NCBI RefSeq assembly: GCF_001077535.1
Contig: NZ_CP011968.1
Location: 434,001 to 498,000 of the forward strand
Direction: 5' to 3'
DNA length: 64,000 bases
Source of the DNA: Clostridioides difficile ATCC 9689 = DSM 1296
GTDB taxonomy: Bacteria; Bacillota; Clostridia; Peptostreptococcales; Peptostreptococcaceae
In this document: piece by piece, positions 50,946 through 60,647 of the stretch
Layout of the letters: each line of letters opens with the position of its first letter
How positions within the stretch are numbered: position 1 is the first letter of the stretch
Translations under genes and position numbers: made by a program
Notes under the pieces: generated by a model
What the model was told of the DNA's origin: nothing
Database searches by the model: none
What the model saw: only the letters and a program-made list of their open reading frames with translations

Positions 50946-51881
50946 ATGGATAACAATTTTGTATTTCCTATAGTAATACTAACTTTGTTTATATTTAGCA
51001 ATCTTATAATGAATAAGTATAAATTTTACAAAGAATTAGACATATTAAAAAGAGGCATATTAACATTTTTTATATCGTGTTTTGCATTGATTTTATTTAT
51101 GGAGGGCACTAAATATATACAATTAAGGTTAGGATATAGTTTTTTACTTGAAGGAGTATTAAATATTATACTTTTTTTGGTTTTAATTATTTTAAGTTTT
51201 TATACAGGCTTTAAAGTTATAAGATTGATAAATAATAATAATGAACAGGAATATAAATTACAAAAACTAGATAGTAAAATAAATCATAAGGATAATATAA
51301 TTATCAAATTAAGAAGTCAAAAACATGACTATTTGAAACATTTGCAAGTAGTGTATTCTCTATTAAATACTGGGCTAGATGAAGATGCCAAAGAATATAT
51401 AATGAATATATCAAATAGCTTTAAATCAAAAAATTCAAGGTATGGAAAAGTATCTTATTTAGATGCTATAGCTTCATTAAAATACGAGGAATGTCTTGAA
51501 AAGGATATATCTTTTGATGTCTACATTCAAGATTTTATGGATAATTTAGAGATTGAACCTAATGATATGAGTTCAGTACTATTAAACATAATAGATAATG
51601 CAATAGAGTCTTTGTCTACTATAAAAAAAGAAAAGAAGTATATAAGATTACATGCATATGAAGATGAATTTCAGTATATTATAGCTATAAAAAATAATGG
51701 TCCTAAAATACATAATGTTGAAAGTATATTTTGGAATGGATTTAGTACTAAAGAAGGACAAGATAGGGGATATGGGCTACATTTAGTTAAAAATATATTA
51801 GATAAGTATGATTATAGTATACTTGTAAATAGTGATGATTTTTTAACTGAATTTGTAATCTTAATCCCAAAATATTATTAG
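50946..51881 (+). CDS. GHKL-domain sensor histidine kinase (AgrC-like)
   Basis: 311 aa. Three membrane segments in the first ~90 residues (about 7-21, 38-52 and 68-90), then a short coiled coil, the phospho-acceptor His127 in SQKHDYLKHLQVVYSLL (AgrC/HPK10 style) and a GHKL ATPase domain with LLNIIDNAIES (N box), KNNGP, and GYGLHLVKNIL. Only three membrane spans, fewer than AgrC. Translationally close to the LytTR regulator (18 bp). No agrB/agrD-like gene is present nearby, so the stimulus is likely not a self-encoded peptide; the divergent transporter is a natural target. Confidence 0.88.
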   Translation: MDNNFVFPIVILTLFIFSNLIMNKYKFYKELDILKRGILTFFISCFALILFMEGTKYIQLRLGYSFLLEGVLNIILFLVLIILSFYTGFKVIRLINNNNEQEYKLQKLDSKINHKDNIIIKLRSQKHDYLKHLQVVYSLLNTGLDEDAKEYIMNISNSFKSKNSRYGKVSYLDAIASLKYEECLEKDISFDVYIQDFMDNLEIEPNDMSSVLLNIIDNAIESLSTIKKEKKYIRLHAYEDEFQYIIAIKNNGPKIHNVESIFWNGFSTKEGQDRGYGLHLVKNILDKYDYSILVNSDDFLTEFVILIPKYY

Positions 51882-51899
51882 TTAGGAGGAGAAAAGTCT

Positions 51900-52637
51900 A
51901 TGATAAAAGTTTTGATTTGTGATGATGATAAGATTGTAAGAGATGATATAGCAAATATAGCTAAAGAGTCTGGATATGTAGATTATGTTAAAAAAGTTAA
52001 GGATGGTATAGAGGCAATTGAATTTATAAAAAATGAGAAAATAGATTTATTGATTATTGACATTGATATGCCATATAAAAATGGGATTGATTCTGCTGAA
52101 GAAATTCTTTCTATAGATAAGGATATACATATAGTATTTGTGACGGGTTTCGCTGATTATAGTCTTGAAAGCTTTAAAGTGCATCCTATAGATTTTGTAG
52201 TTAAACCATTTAAAAAAGAAAAAATACTTGATTCAATTAACATAGCAATAGACCATATTAACTCCCATAAGATTGCTAATAATAATTTTATAGAAGACAC
52301 CCTTTTTGTATATAAAATAAGGAAGCAGATACATATGATTAATTTTGATGATATAGTTATGTTTGAGAAAAATTCAAGAGCAATTAATCTACACACTAAA
52401 GATGAAGATATAATAAAGTTTTATGAGAACTTTGATGATTTAAAAAAACGCCTACCTCCTAATTTCTTTATGACCCATAGACAATACATAGTAAATCTAA
52501 GATTTATACATAAGGTTATACCTATAAATAAATCTTCATTAGAGATAAGGTTTATAAATTTTCAAGAAAATGCCATATTAAACAAATCTCTAGAAAAAGA
52601 TTTTTTATATAGATTTTATAGGGTTAAAAGATTCTAG
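51900..52637 (+). CDS. LytTR-family response regulator (AgrA-like)
   Basis: 245 aa. Receiver with acidic pocket CDDD (residues 7-10), Asp54 in LIIDIDMP, Thr in FVTGF and Lys in VVKPFKKEK. Linker, then LytTR DNA-binding domain (~150-245) with IRKQIHMINFDDIVMFEKNS, THRQYIVNLRFI. Expected to bind AT-rich direct repeats. Preceded by TTAGGAGGAG. It ends at a hairpin shared with the DUF4132 gene. Confidence 0.92.
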   Translation: MIKVLICDDDKIVRDDIANIAKESGYVDYVKKVKDGIEAIEFIKNEKIDLLIIDIDMPYKNGIDSAEEILSIDKDIHIVFVTGFADYSLESFKVHPIDFVVKPFKKEKILDSINIAIDHINSHKIANNNFIEDTLFVYKIRKQIHMINFDDIVMFEKNSRAINLHTKDEDIIKFYENFDDLKKRLPPNFFMTHRQYIVNLRFIHKVIPINKSSLEIRFINFQENAILNKSLEKDFLYRFYRVKRF

Positions 52638-52760
52638 TGAAGATAGAAGAAAAATACTTTTTGTGTGATATAATAAGTACCGTAAAGATAATGTATAAGA
52701 GAAGTTTATATAAAAATTATTTGTAATTATGATTTAATCTATATAAATTACAGTATAGTA

Positions 52761-52800
52761 TATATTGGACTTTCTAATTTTTTTAAGAAAGTCCAATATA
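52761..52800. terminator. Bidirectional terminator
   Basis: TATATTGGACTTTCT and its exact complement form a 15-bp stem with a T-rich 10-nt loop between the convergent LytTR and DUF4132 genes. Confidence 0.88.
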
Positions 52801-52821
52801 TTTTAGAGATAGTTTTTATAC

Positions 52822-55800
52822 TTATAAATTACTTAAGATACTAGGGTCTTTAATCTTACTATCTTCAGCAAGTAATAGTATCTTAGACATAATCTCAGCA
52901 GTTTTAGGGTCTTCATCAGCGAATGGAAGGAATATCTTACCTCTACTTTGAGAATGTATAGGAAGTATATTCAAAGCACCCATCCCTTTTTTATGTACAA
53001 TACCAGAACCCATATGCACAGAATACTCACCTAAATTACCTGCTATAAGAGCATGAGAGCCTTCAAAATTGACATTGTTAATTTTTAATAATAATAAAAG
53101 TTCTTTAGCAATTGCTATACGCATCTCTACAGTAGAATGGCTAGTTTCAGGGTCAACACCACCAGCATGAGCGACACTTACAACAAGGTCTATATCACGC
53201 ATAACTTCTGAGAATAGAATTGGAGGTATAGAAGCTAATTCTAAACTTTTATAAGTTTTTCTATCAAAAAATTCTACTGTTTCAATAGTAGGAGGCTCTA
53301 TATCTGCTGGTGAAAACCAATCTGCAAGTGCAAACATCTTTGCCACTATATTTTCTTTATAAAATACTTTCTGTAATCCCTCTTCATAATCGACAGTCCA
53401 AAGCTGATTTCTAAGAAGTGCTACAGTTTTCTTTGGCTGAATTTGGTGACCAGCATATCTGCGAGATATAGTTTTTTCAGATAATTCATCACTGTTTATT
53501 CTATAATACTCACGGAATACTTGCTTAAATGGTTGAACAATTTGCTTACTAAATAAATCATGTTGGAACTCACTCCACTTACCAGATTCAAACAAATGAA
53601 CTGGATGTGCAAGTTTTAATTTATTTTTTGCCGTCAACTTATAAGTTTCACCTTCTATATTGCAAATAAAGAACTTAGACTTATCATTATAAACATATCC
53701 AATATTATCATCACATACCCATACTAGATTTTTAATCAAAGGGCAGATAACTGGATTTTTATAGATATTGGCAATTTCTTTAACTGTAAATACTATTTCA
53801 TTTTTCATAGCTTGTTCTAAACTCTGTTTTGCACGAGAATACTGACTCTTTAAATCTTTTTGGACAGATTTAAGTTCAAGTACATATGGATGTTTAGCAA
53901 TAGCTTTTGGTATACTCTTTAAAGACTTGTTGCCTTTTTGAACTTTAGTAGATGCTTTTCCGTTTTCATCAACATCTATCCAAATTGAAGTACCATCAAT
54001 ATCTTTTGGTTTAAATAGATGAGCAACTTCATTTAGTTTTTCAGTCTCAAGAGCCCACATCATACGATTTACATCTCCAAATCCAGCACTTCTAGCTAGA
54101 TTTTCTAGCGCTATAGTACAAGCTTTTGATTCACTTTCACGACGTTGTGCACCAAATTGCTTGCTTTCTTTAGCAAACTTTTGAATAAATTCATAACGGA
54201 AAGTTGCTTCTTTTAGGTCTCCTTTTTTCATAGGAAGTAAAGAGAAACTTCTCAATTTATCTTGATTTCTATTTGTTTCAATTTCTTTCATCAACATGTC
54301 TTTATCAAGCTTACCAAGTGTAGCATCAGCATAGAGTTGTGCACGTCTATGAGAGTTACCACCACTAGTTATATATTTAGCTGACTTGTAAAGTATATTG
54401 AATCTTTCTTCCCCAATAGTTTTATATGAATCTAAAAACCAATCTACATCAAATGCACCATCAATGAAACTACGTGGTGAAATAGGGGAGAATAGAGCAA
54501 CCTCTGATTCTTTTTGTGCAGAGAAGCCTTCATTTATATGTGCATGGAAGTACCAAATTGTACTTTTCAGACCCTTCCAGTTTAAATATTTTTCAATTAT
54601 GTTTACCCATTGAGGGGCATACATAGCAGATTCTATCAATCTTAACTCAGTAATGTCGGTATTTTTAAGTAAACTTTTTAATTTTTTTGAATCATCTTCT
54701 TTAGTAGGATAGCAATTTTTAAGTAGAGAACTTAAAACATCTTTTTTTGAATAATTGCTACCATATGAATATCCTCTCTGGAAAGTTTCTTTACCAAGAG
54801 CGACCAAAATATTTACAAAATAATTTATACCTTCAAAGTATTGTATATTATTAGCTAGATGAGACACTTCTGTTGGCATATCACCTCTACGTGATTCAAT
54901 TTCTATAATTCGGTTTGTAACAGTTTTTAAATTATCTTTAAGCCAAGGGTACTTTTCTAATGTGTCGCCAGCCCATCTAGGATTTGTCAATGTTCTTATT
55001 ATATTTGATGCGTTGTATCCACTTATCATTTCTCTATTAACTTGCTCTTCAGTCATTAATCCTAATTCATGTGCACGAGCAAACACATTTATGCTAGTAT
55101 AGAAAGGAAACTTATATTCTAGCAACTGATAATTTGAAAACGTAGTGTAGAAAAACTTAGTAAAAGAAATATCATCATAAATAAACGAATGTGCTTTATC
55201 AAGCCAGTAGTTTAAAATAGGGGCATTTAAAGCAGGGCAGTATTCATTTTGTCTGTAATAGTTTTTAGTAAATTCAACTCTTTGTTTTTTACATTGTTCT
55301 ATAGTCAATAAGTTTCTAAGTTTATAGTATATTTCTAAACAATAGTTAAATATTTCTTTATGGTCAAACTCATTTAGTAAAACTCTTAAAAGTTTTCTTG
55401 TAAGTCCATTAAATTTAAGTTTTTCAAGTTTTGTATATATTTTATTTTGTTTTTTAGAGTCAAGGACATTTGAATATATAGATGAAAACCAACTTTTTTC
55501 TGTTTCATTATATCCACATGTACTTATACTATAAAATAAGATATCAAGTATTAATTTGTAATCTAAGTCAAGTTTTTTACTAGTTTCTCTCCAAAGTTCT
55601 GCTAATGGATAATTATCAAGAGTATCATTAGAAACTTTATATTTAATAGGAGTCAAGTTATAAGTAGAATAACCTAAAAGTACTTTGTCTACATTACCTG
55701 ACCATCTTTCAACTTCATATTCATAATCTGCATTTTCAGTAATAAGCTCATCAAATTTTTCATAAACTTTTATTATTTTATTTATATCCGTATCGAGAAT

Positions 55801-57879
55801 TTTTTTTGCTTCTTTTTTTGTTGCTACAGAAACAGAATCCTCACGAGTAGATAAACTTATATTTGAAATAATTTTATTAAGCTTTGATGAGCTATTAGAA
55901 TCATCTTTAAAATCAAATTGTTCTGGAATTTGAACTTTGTTTTCATGGTTATATATTCCAAAACCATTTTCTTTGCAGTAATCATTTTTTGCTTTACCTA
56001 ACAAATTATCAATTAGTATTTGAACTTGAGATGTATTCTTTTTAGATTTATCAATATCTTCTATAAGTAAAACAAGCTTATTATATAGTTCTTGTCTAGC
56101 AGTATTGTCTTTTAATAAGTTTACAATTTCAAGACCTCCAAGGCATTTTTGAGAATTTGAAGATTTTATCAGTGAAGAAGCAATATTTTCCAAGTTTGAA
56201 TCATCTTGTTCAAGTAAAATTTTTATTACTGTTTGTCTAATAGAGCTTGTCTTTAAAGACAATAGATTGGTTATCTTATCTAATTCTACATCTGTTAGCT
56301 CAAGCTTTCTAAGTAGACTCAATACCGTTTCTCTATTGGAAACACTCTTATCACTTAAACATTCCAATAAAAATTCACGTTGTCTATCTGTCTTTGGTTC
56401 ATTTACAAAATTGACTATAAGTGAAGCTCTTAAATCTGAACTCATAAGATGACAATTTTCCATAAGCACATCTATAAATTGAGCATTCATATCGTATGCT
56501 GTTAAAGTCATCATACATTTAAGTATTTCATGAGAAGAAATTTCAATCCAAGTCCATGGAAATACACTTCCTGAAAATGATTTTGTCTTTGAATTTAAAA
56601 TTTCTAAAGTATGTTTTAAACTTTCAAATTGTTCTTTTCTAGCATCAAAGTCTTTGTCAATAGGAGTGTTTGACAAGTCAAAATTAGTTTCTCTGTTTTG
56701 CCAACTATAGTAGTAGCCAACAGAACCTTCTACATAGAAATTTGTAATTACCCATGCTAGTATCTCTAAATCATCACCCTTAATGTTTTTAGATGCTATA
56801 GAATGTTTAAAATATGTACTTTCTGTATGCGATAAAAAGTAAAGAGCTACAAGTTTTTTATATTTTTCCTGACAAGAAAGTAAGTTTTCAATAAGAGAGT
56901 AAGAGTCATATATGTTGTAAGTTGCAGTAGCCCACAAGGCAAAATAAATTTCAAGATTATCATTGCTATTAATTGATTCTATACGGAACTTTTCATCAGT
57001 CAATGATTTATATGAAAGTTCTAAACATTTACGTATTATTCCAGGTTTTTGGTCTGAAAAACCAAGTCCTGTCCATGTATCCAAGGCTCTTATAACAGAA
57101 CTAAATCGCTCTAAATTGTTGTCCAAAATAGTTTTTAACATGTATATTGATGCAGAAATTGTACCCTCATCTAAACTCTCTACAATTTGCTGTCTAAGTC
57201 CTTCTTGTTGTTTGGCTGCCAAAAGGAGTTTAGAAAGCATTTCATAGCATTTATCACTATGACTCTTCATGATACCAATTATCATTTGTCTTGTAAGTAG
57301 AGCAGTTTGATTTTCTCCAAATATTACTTCTTCTAAAGCACTTATTACTTTTTGATTTCCTTTGTCTATTTCTAGTGCTATTTTATCACTCATTATAGAG
57401 TCATAGTACAAGACCTTATTTGGAAGAGTAAGATAATCTATAACTGAAAAATCATAATAAATTAAATCAACATAGTTTGAAATAAACCTTATAATACCTC
57501 TAAAATAATCCACAAGTTTATTTGAGCGATAACCTTTACGATAATATCCTCCTGAATATGTATAATCCATCTTTCTTTTAATTAATTGGCAAAGTTCTTC
57601 TACTTGTTCAGAAGTAAATATTAATTCTAATGCATTTTTTAAAGGTCCAGAAAGGAGCTCGTCCATATTTTTAATTTCGTAGTAGTGGCAATTGTAGTAT
57701 TTCTTTATCATATTTAAGAATTTGTCTTCAGGTTCTCTATAATAGTATGAACTATTTTCTATGCAATCCCAAAGAGACTTTGCTAAGTCGTAGTACTGTT
57801 TTGAAGAAGATTTAGTAAAATTATTTTTAAAATTTTCAATTATTTTAGGATTTTTTTCTACTCTAGTACGTTCTAACAT
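52822..57879 (-). CDS. Giant DUF4132-domain protein (1685 aa)
   Basis: 1685 aa on the reverse strand, start ATG after TTTGGAGGTAC. Soluble, mostly α-helical, no signal peptide or membrane helix. Residues ~480-620 look like HEAT/ARM-type repeats (LLRKLELTDVELDKI followed by SIRQTVIKILLEQDDSN). The DUF4132 domain is around residues 1180-1360 (GDVNRMMWALETEKLNEVA; IDVDENGKASTKVQKGNKSL). The C-terminal portion has TVDYEEGLQKVFYKENIVAKM and DPETSHSTVEMR plus an HMGSGIVHKKGMG-like block. E. coli YehI/MolR is a shorter relative whose neighbourhood also encodes MoxR-type and VWA proteins. Molecular function unknown. Confidence 0.85.
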   Translation of the reverse strand: MLERTRVEKNPKIIENFKNNFTKSSSKQYYDLAKSLWDCIENSSYYYREPEDKFLNMIKKYYNCHYYEIKNMDELLSGPLKNALELIFTSEQVEELCQLIKRKMDYTYSGGYYRKGYRSNKLVDYFRGIIRFISNYVDLIYYDFSVIDYLTLPNKVLYYDSIMSDKIALEIDKGNQKVISALEEVIFGENQTALLTRQMIIGIMKSHSDKCYEMLSKLLLAAKQQEGLRQQIVESLDEGTISASIYMLKTILDNNLERFSSVIRALDTWTGLGFSDQKPGIIRKCLELSYKSLTDEKFRIESINSNDNLEIYFALWATATYNIYDSYSLIENLLSCQEKYKKLVALYFLSHTESTYFKHSIASKNIKGDDLEILAWVITNFYVEGSVGYYYSWQNRETNFDLSNTPIDKDFDARKEQFESLKHTLEILNSKTKSFSGSVFPWTWIEISSHEILKCMMTLTAYDMNAQFIDVLMENCHLMSSDLRASLIVNFVNEPKTDRQREFLLECLSDKSVSNRETVLSLLRKLELTDVELDKITNLLSLKTSSIRQTVIKILLEQDDSNLENIASSLIKSSNSQKCLGGLEIVNLLKDNTARQELYNKLVLLIEDIDKSKKNTSQVQILIDNLLGKAKNDYCKENGFGIYNHENKVQIPEQFDFKDDSNSSSKLNKIISNISLSTREDSVSVATKKEAKKILDTDINKIIKVYEKFDELITENADYEYEVERWSGNVDKVLLGYSTYNLTPIKYKVSNDTLDNYPLAELWRETSKKLDLDYKLILDILFYSISTCGYNETEKSWFSSIYSNVLDSKKQNKIYTKLEKLKFNGLTRKLLRVLLNEFDHKEIFNYCLEIYYKLRNLLTIEQCKKQRVEFTKNYYRQNEYCPALNAPILNYWLDKAHSFIYDDISFTKFFYTTFSNYQLLEYKFPFYTSINVFARAHELGLMTEEQVNREMISGYNASNIIRTLTNPRWAGDTLEKYPWLKDNLKTVTNRIIEIESRRGDMPTEVSHLANNIQYFEGINYFVNILVALGKETFQRGYSYGSNYSKKDVLSSLLKNCYPTKEDDSKKLKSLLKNTDITELRLIESAMYAPQWVNIIEKYLNWKGLKSTIWYFHAHINEGFSAQKESEVALFSPISPRSFIDGAFDVDWFLDSYKTIGEERFNILYKSAKYITSGGNSHRRAQLYADATLGKLDKDMLMKEIETNRNQDKLRSFSLLPMKKGDLKEATFRYEFIQKFAKESKQFGAQRRESESKACTIALENLARSAGFGDVNRMMWALETEKLNEVAHLFKPKDIDGTSIWIDVDENGKASTKVQKGNKSLKSIPKAIAKHPYVLELKSVQKDLKSQYSRAKQSLEQAMKNEIVFTVKEIANIYKNPVICPLIKNLVWVCDDNIGYVYNDKSKFFICNIEGETYKLTAKNKLKLAHPVHLFESGKWSEFQHDLFSKQIVQPFKQVFREYYRINSDELSEKTISRRYAGHQIQPKKTVALLRNQLWTVDYEEGLQKVFYKENIVAKMFALADWFSPADIEPPTIETVEFFDRKTYKSLELASIPPILFSEVMRDIDLVVSVAHAGGVDPETSHSTVEMRIAIAKELLLLLKINNVNFEGSHALIAGNLGEYSVHMGSGIVHKKGMGALNILPIHSQSRGKIFLPFADEDPKTAEIMSKILLLAEDSKIKDPSILSNL

Positions 57880-57903
57880 TTATGTACCTCCAAATTATTT
57901 ATT

Positions 57904-58323
57904 TTAAAACATTCTTCCAGCAAGCAAGGTAAGTCTTATAAAAGTAAATATATCTCCACTTTTCAGATTTATAGAGGAATCGAGTTTTTCAATAACATCT
58001 TCATTTATAAGCACTTTGTAGATTCCATCTTCAAATGCCTGTAACGCTACTTCTATTGCCTTTTCTACAGATTGTTTATTCTCATTGTAAATAGAGCCAA
58101 ATCCAACTTTTCCAATATCAGCTTGAGATTCAATTTCTTCATTAGTTAAGAAGTTTATTATTGATTTTTCTGGGATTTTCTCATTATATTCAAGAACATT
58201 TTTAGATACAATTTCAGAGATAGCTTCTTTTAGGCAATTGATGTTGTCAGATACATCAAAAGGGGTAAGTTCTAGCATAGGTTTGCGTTTGCCAACAGCC
58301 TTAACTCTAAAATAAATTTGCAT
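57904..58323 (-). CDS. Small partner of the DUF4132 protein (hypothetical, 139 aa)
   Basis: 139 aa from the ATG at 58323, chosen for GAGAGGTGATTTT; five more codons to 58338 are open but lack a site. Starts MQIYFRVKAVGKRKPMLEL, then helical segments (DNINCLKEAISEIVSKNV) and ends FTFIRLTLLAGRMF. It sits 24 bp upstream of the DUF4132 gene in one transcript, an arrangement I recall for DUF4132 loci in other Firmicutes. No membrane segments, no catalytic motif seen. Likely a dedicated binding partner, by context only. Confidence 0.7.
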   Translation of the reverse strand: MQIYFRVKAVGKRKPMLELTPFDVSDNINCLKEAISEIVSKNVLEYNEKIPEKSIINFLTNEEIESQADIGKVGFGSIYNENKQSVEKAIEVALQAFEDGIYKVLINEDVIEKLDSSINLKSGDIFTFIRLTLLAGRMF

Positions 58324-58555
58324 AAAATCACCTCTCAAAATATTAATTATGTATTTAGAAATTTAAAATTTATCTATTTGTTATATTATATCATTTTGTG
58401 AATTATTAATGTGAATTATGGAATTATTTTACAAAAAATAGAAAAAAAGCTATCTTAAAGTCTAAAAAAGCAATAAAAGATAACTTTTAACTATAATTAT
58501 ATAGAATTATAACTGTACATTTATTAAATTTTAATTTTAGAATTATTTTTGATAA

Positions 58556-58807
58556 CTATCTTTTTTTATTTATAAATTTTGCTCCTAAATATTTTTTGAT
58601 ATCTTCTTCAGGAGAAAAGTCATCAATAAGTATTTCTTTCCCAGTGTCTTCAAATACTACAAGAACTTCACAGTCACCTTGTAAGAAAAATTTTCTAACT
58701 GTATCTTCTTTAACTTCTCTAACTTTTATTACATTCTTTTTTTCTTTTTCAAAGTCTTTTGTGTAATAACTTCCCATCATATTAATTATTTTTGTATATC
58801 TATTCAT
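58556..58807 (-). CDS. Conserved hypothetical small protein (83 aa)
   Basis: 83 aa, highly charged. Starts MNRYTKIINMMGSYYTKDFE, with a β-rich middle (DTVRKFFLQGDCEVLVVFED) and the end KYLGAKFINKKR. GGAGGTATTTT precedes the ATG. It stands alone, divergent from the Cys-cluster gene. No family recognised; length and codon use favour a real gene. Confidence 0.65.
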   Translation of the reverse strand: MNRYTKIINMMGSYYTKDFEKEKKNVIKVREVKEDTVRKFFLQGDCEVLVVFEDTGKEILIDDFSPEEDIKKYLGAKFINKKR

Positions 58808-58895
58808 AAAATACCTCCATATGCGATTAAATTTAAAAAATATGTTATAATAATTGTTTGTATTAACTTAATAATTATAACAAGGAGTAATAATA

Positions 58896-59627
58896 ATGAC
58901 TAGTATAAAAAATAAAGATATTTTAAATTGTATAGATTATTCCATTAAAAATAAGCTCTTTGACAAACTAAATGATGTATATAAGTCCTTGCCAGTAGGA
59001 AATTGTTCTGGATGTGGAAATTGTTGTATGGAGTCAGTAGGTATAAATTTAATTGAGTTTTTGAATATATTTTGTTATCTTGAAGATAGAGTTGATTTAA
59101 AAAAAAGCTGTATAAGTAAAATATTAGATTATTATTTTGAGGAGTATACAAGAAAGAACCCATGTCCATTTAAAGATACTAATAATAGATGTTTAATATA
59201 TGAAGTTAGACCATTAAATTGTAGGATGTTTGGACATTGGAAAAAAGAGGATTATAATAAAAATTTAGATAATGTTATTGAGAAAAATAATAACTATAGA
59301 GAGTTAATGAAAAAGCAATATGGATTTGAAATAAATGATGAAGTAGTAAATTACAGGATAGATTATTGTGATAGATTTATTCCAAATAAAGATTATTTAA
59401 GTAAATCTAAGAGATTAAGCTTTTTTGATGAGCTTATGATATTAGACTCAAATATTTATTCAAGTGGAAATATAGATATAGACTTTAGGGATAGAGGTAT
59501 AGTTGAATATTTTATAGAGTCATTACTTTATAGAAATTTAGCATATAATGTGAAAATAAGGATATCTAAAGAATACAAAATAAGAAAAAGAACTATAGAT
59601 AGAATAAAAAGGATTGTTCTTGTATAG
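58896..59627 (+). CDS. YkgJ-type cysteine-cluster protein
   Basis: 243 aa. CxxCxxxxCC block GNCSGCGNCCMESV (residues ~29-42) and NPCPFKDTNNRCLIYEVRPLNCRMFGHW (~88-115) form the Fe-S or zinc-binding cysteine cluster of the YkgJ/CxxCxxCC family. The remainder is helical and basic at the C-terminus (RKRTIDRIKRIVLV). Function in this family is largely unknown. ATG after AAGGAG. Overlaps the region just before the metallo-hydrolase start. Confidence 0.85.
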   Translation: MTSIKNKDILNCIDYSIKNKLFDKLNDVYKSLPVGNCSGCGNCCMESVGINLIEFLNIFCYLEDRVDLKKSCISKILDYYFEEYTRKNPCPFKDTNNRCLIYEVRPLNCRMFGHWKKEDYNKNLDNVIEKNNNYRELMKKQYGFEINDEVVNYRIDYCDRFIPNKDYLSKSKRLSFFDELMILDSNIYSSGNIDIDFRDRGIVEYFIESLLYRNLAYNVKIRISKEYKIRKRTIDRIKRIVLV

Positions 59628-59685
59628 TTTTATATTAGTAAGTAATAAATTGTATCATAAATATTGTCAAAATGAGGTGAAGAAG

Positions 59686-60597
59686 GTGAATCTTACAAAA
59701 GTAAAAGGAAATACCTTTTTTATAAAAGGTGGCACGAATACAGGAATATATGTATTTGAAGATAACACAGCACTTATGATAGACCCAGGGTTATGTGGTT
59801 CAAGACCTAGGAGAGTAAATAAAGTATTAGATGAAAATAATATACAGGTTAGATATATTATAAATACTCATGGTCATGATGACCACTATGGAGCTTGTAA
59901 TCAATTTAAAGAATATTATAAAGATGTGTGTATAATGTCATCTGAATACGATAAATTATATATAGAAAATCCAGAATTGTTTTCAAAGTATATTGTTGGG
60001 GGAAAGAGCAATGTATTTATGGATAATATCTTAAAAAATAAAATGTTGGATGATATAAAAATAGATAAATCTATAGAAGCTGGAAAAATTGAATTAAACA
60101 ATGAAATATTTGATATAATTGAATTTCAGGGTCATACACCTGGTAGTATAGCTGTTTTGACGAAGGATAATGTGATTTTTGTTGGCGATTTATTGATAGG
60201 AGATGAAATTTTATCAAAATACGATTTCTTGTTTCTATATGATATACAAGAACAAATAAATTCATTAGAAAAATTAAAAAATATAGATTTTGAGTACTTA
60301 GTTTTAGGGCATGGCAAGCAAGTTATATCGAAAGAAGATTCTTATAAATTAATAGAAAAACATTTGAATGCTTTAAAAAAATATTTATATCAAATAAGAG
60401 AGTTGCTTGTAGAACCGAAATCTTTAGAAATTTTATTAAAAAACATTATAAATAACAATAATTTAAGCAATAATTATAAAGAGTATCATTTTTTTAAATC
60501 TTCGTTAGTATCTGTCATAAGTTACTTAGTTGATTTAGAAGAAATAGGGTATATATTGGAAAATGGAGAATTGCTTTACTATACAAAAACAAAATAA
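59686..60597 (+). CDS. Metallo-β-lactamase fold hydrolase
   Basis: 303 aa from GTG 59686 with GAGGTG six bases upstream; longer in-frame starts lack a site. Metal motifs: INTHGHDDHYGAC (HxHxDH), GHTPGS, FVGDLLIGDE (Asp) and LGHGKQV (His). The C-terminal ~80 residues are helical, resembling the winged-helix/β-CASP-free glyoxalase-II-like group. Hydrolyses an ester or thioester; substrate unknown. Upstream of relQ by 50 bp. Confidence 0.85.
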   Translation: MNLTKVKGNTFFIKGGTNTGIYVFEDNTALMIDPGLCGSRPRRVNKVLDENNIQVRYIINTHGHDDHYGACNQFKEYYKDVCIMSSEYDKLYIENPELFSKYIVGGKSNVFMDNILKNKMLDDIKIDKSIEAGKIELNNEIFDIIEFQGHTPGSIAVLTKDNVIFVGDLLIGDEILSKYDFLFLYDIQEQINSLEKLKNIDFEYLVLGHGKQVISKEDSYKLIEKHLNALKKYLYQIRELLVEPKSLEILLKNIINNNNLSNNYKEYHFFKSSLVSVISYLVDLEEIGYILENGELLYYTKTK

Positions 60598-60647
60598 ATT
60601 ATGATAAAATAAAGAAGGTCATAAAAAACAAATAAAGGGTGAGCAAT

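Noticed and set aside
50738..50946. Search for an agrD-like or bacteriocin precursor in the divergent region
   Set aside because: Both strands carry no frame with leader plus Cys/Ser-containing core peptide; only promoters are visible.
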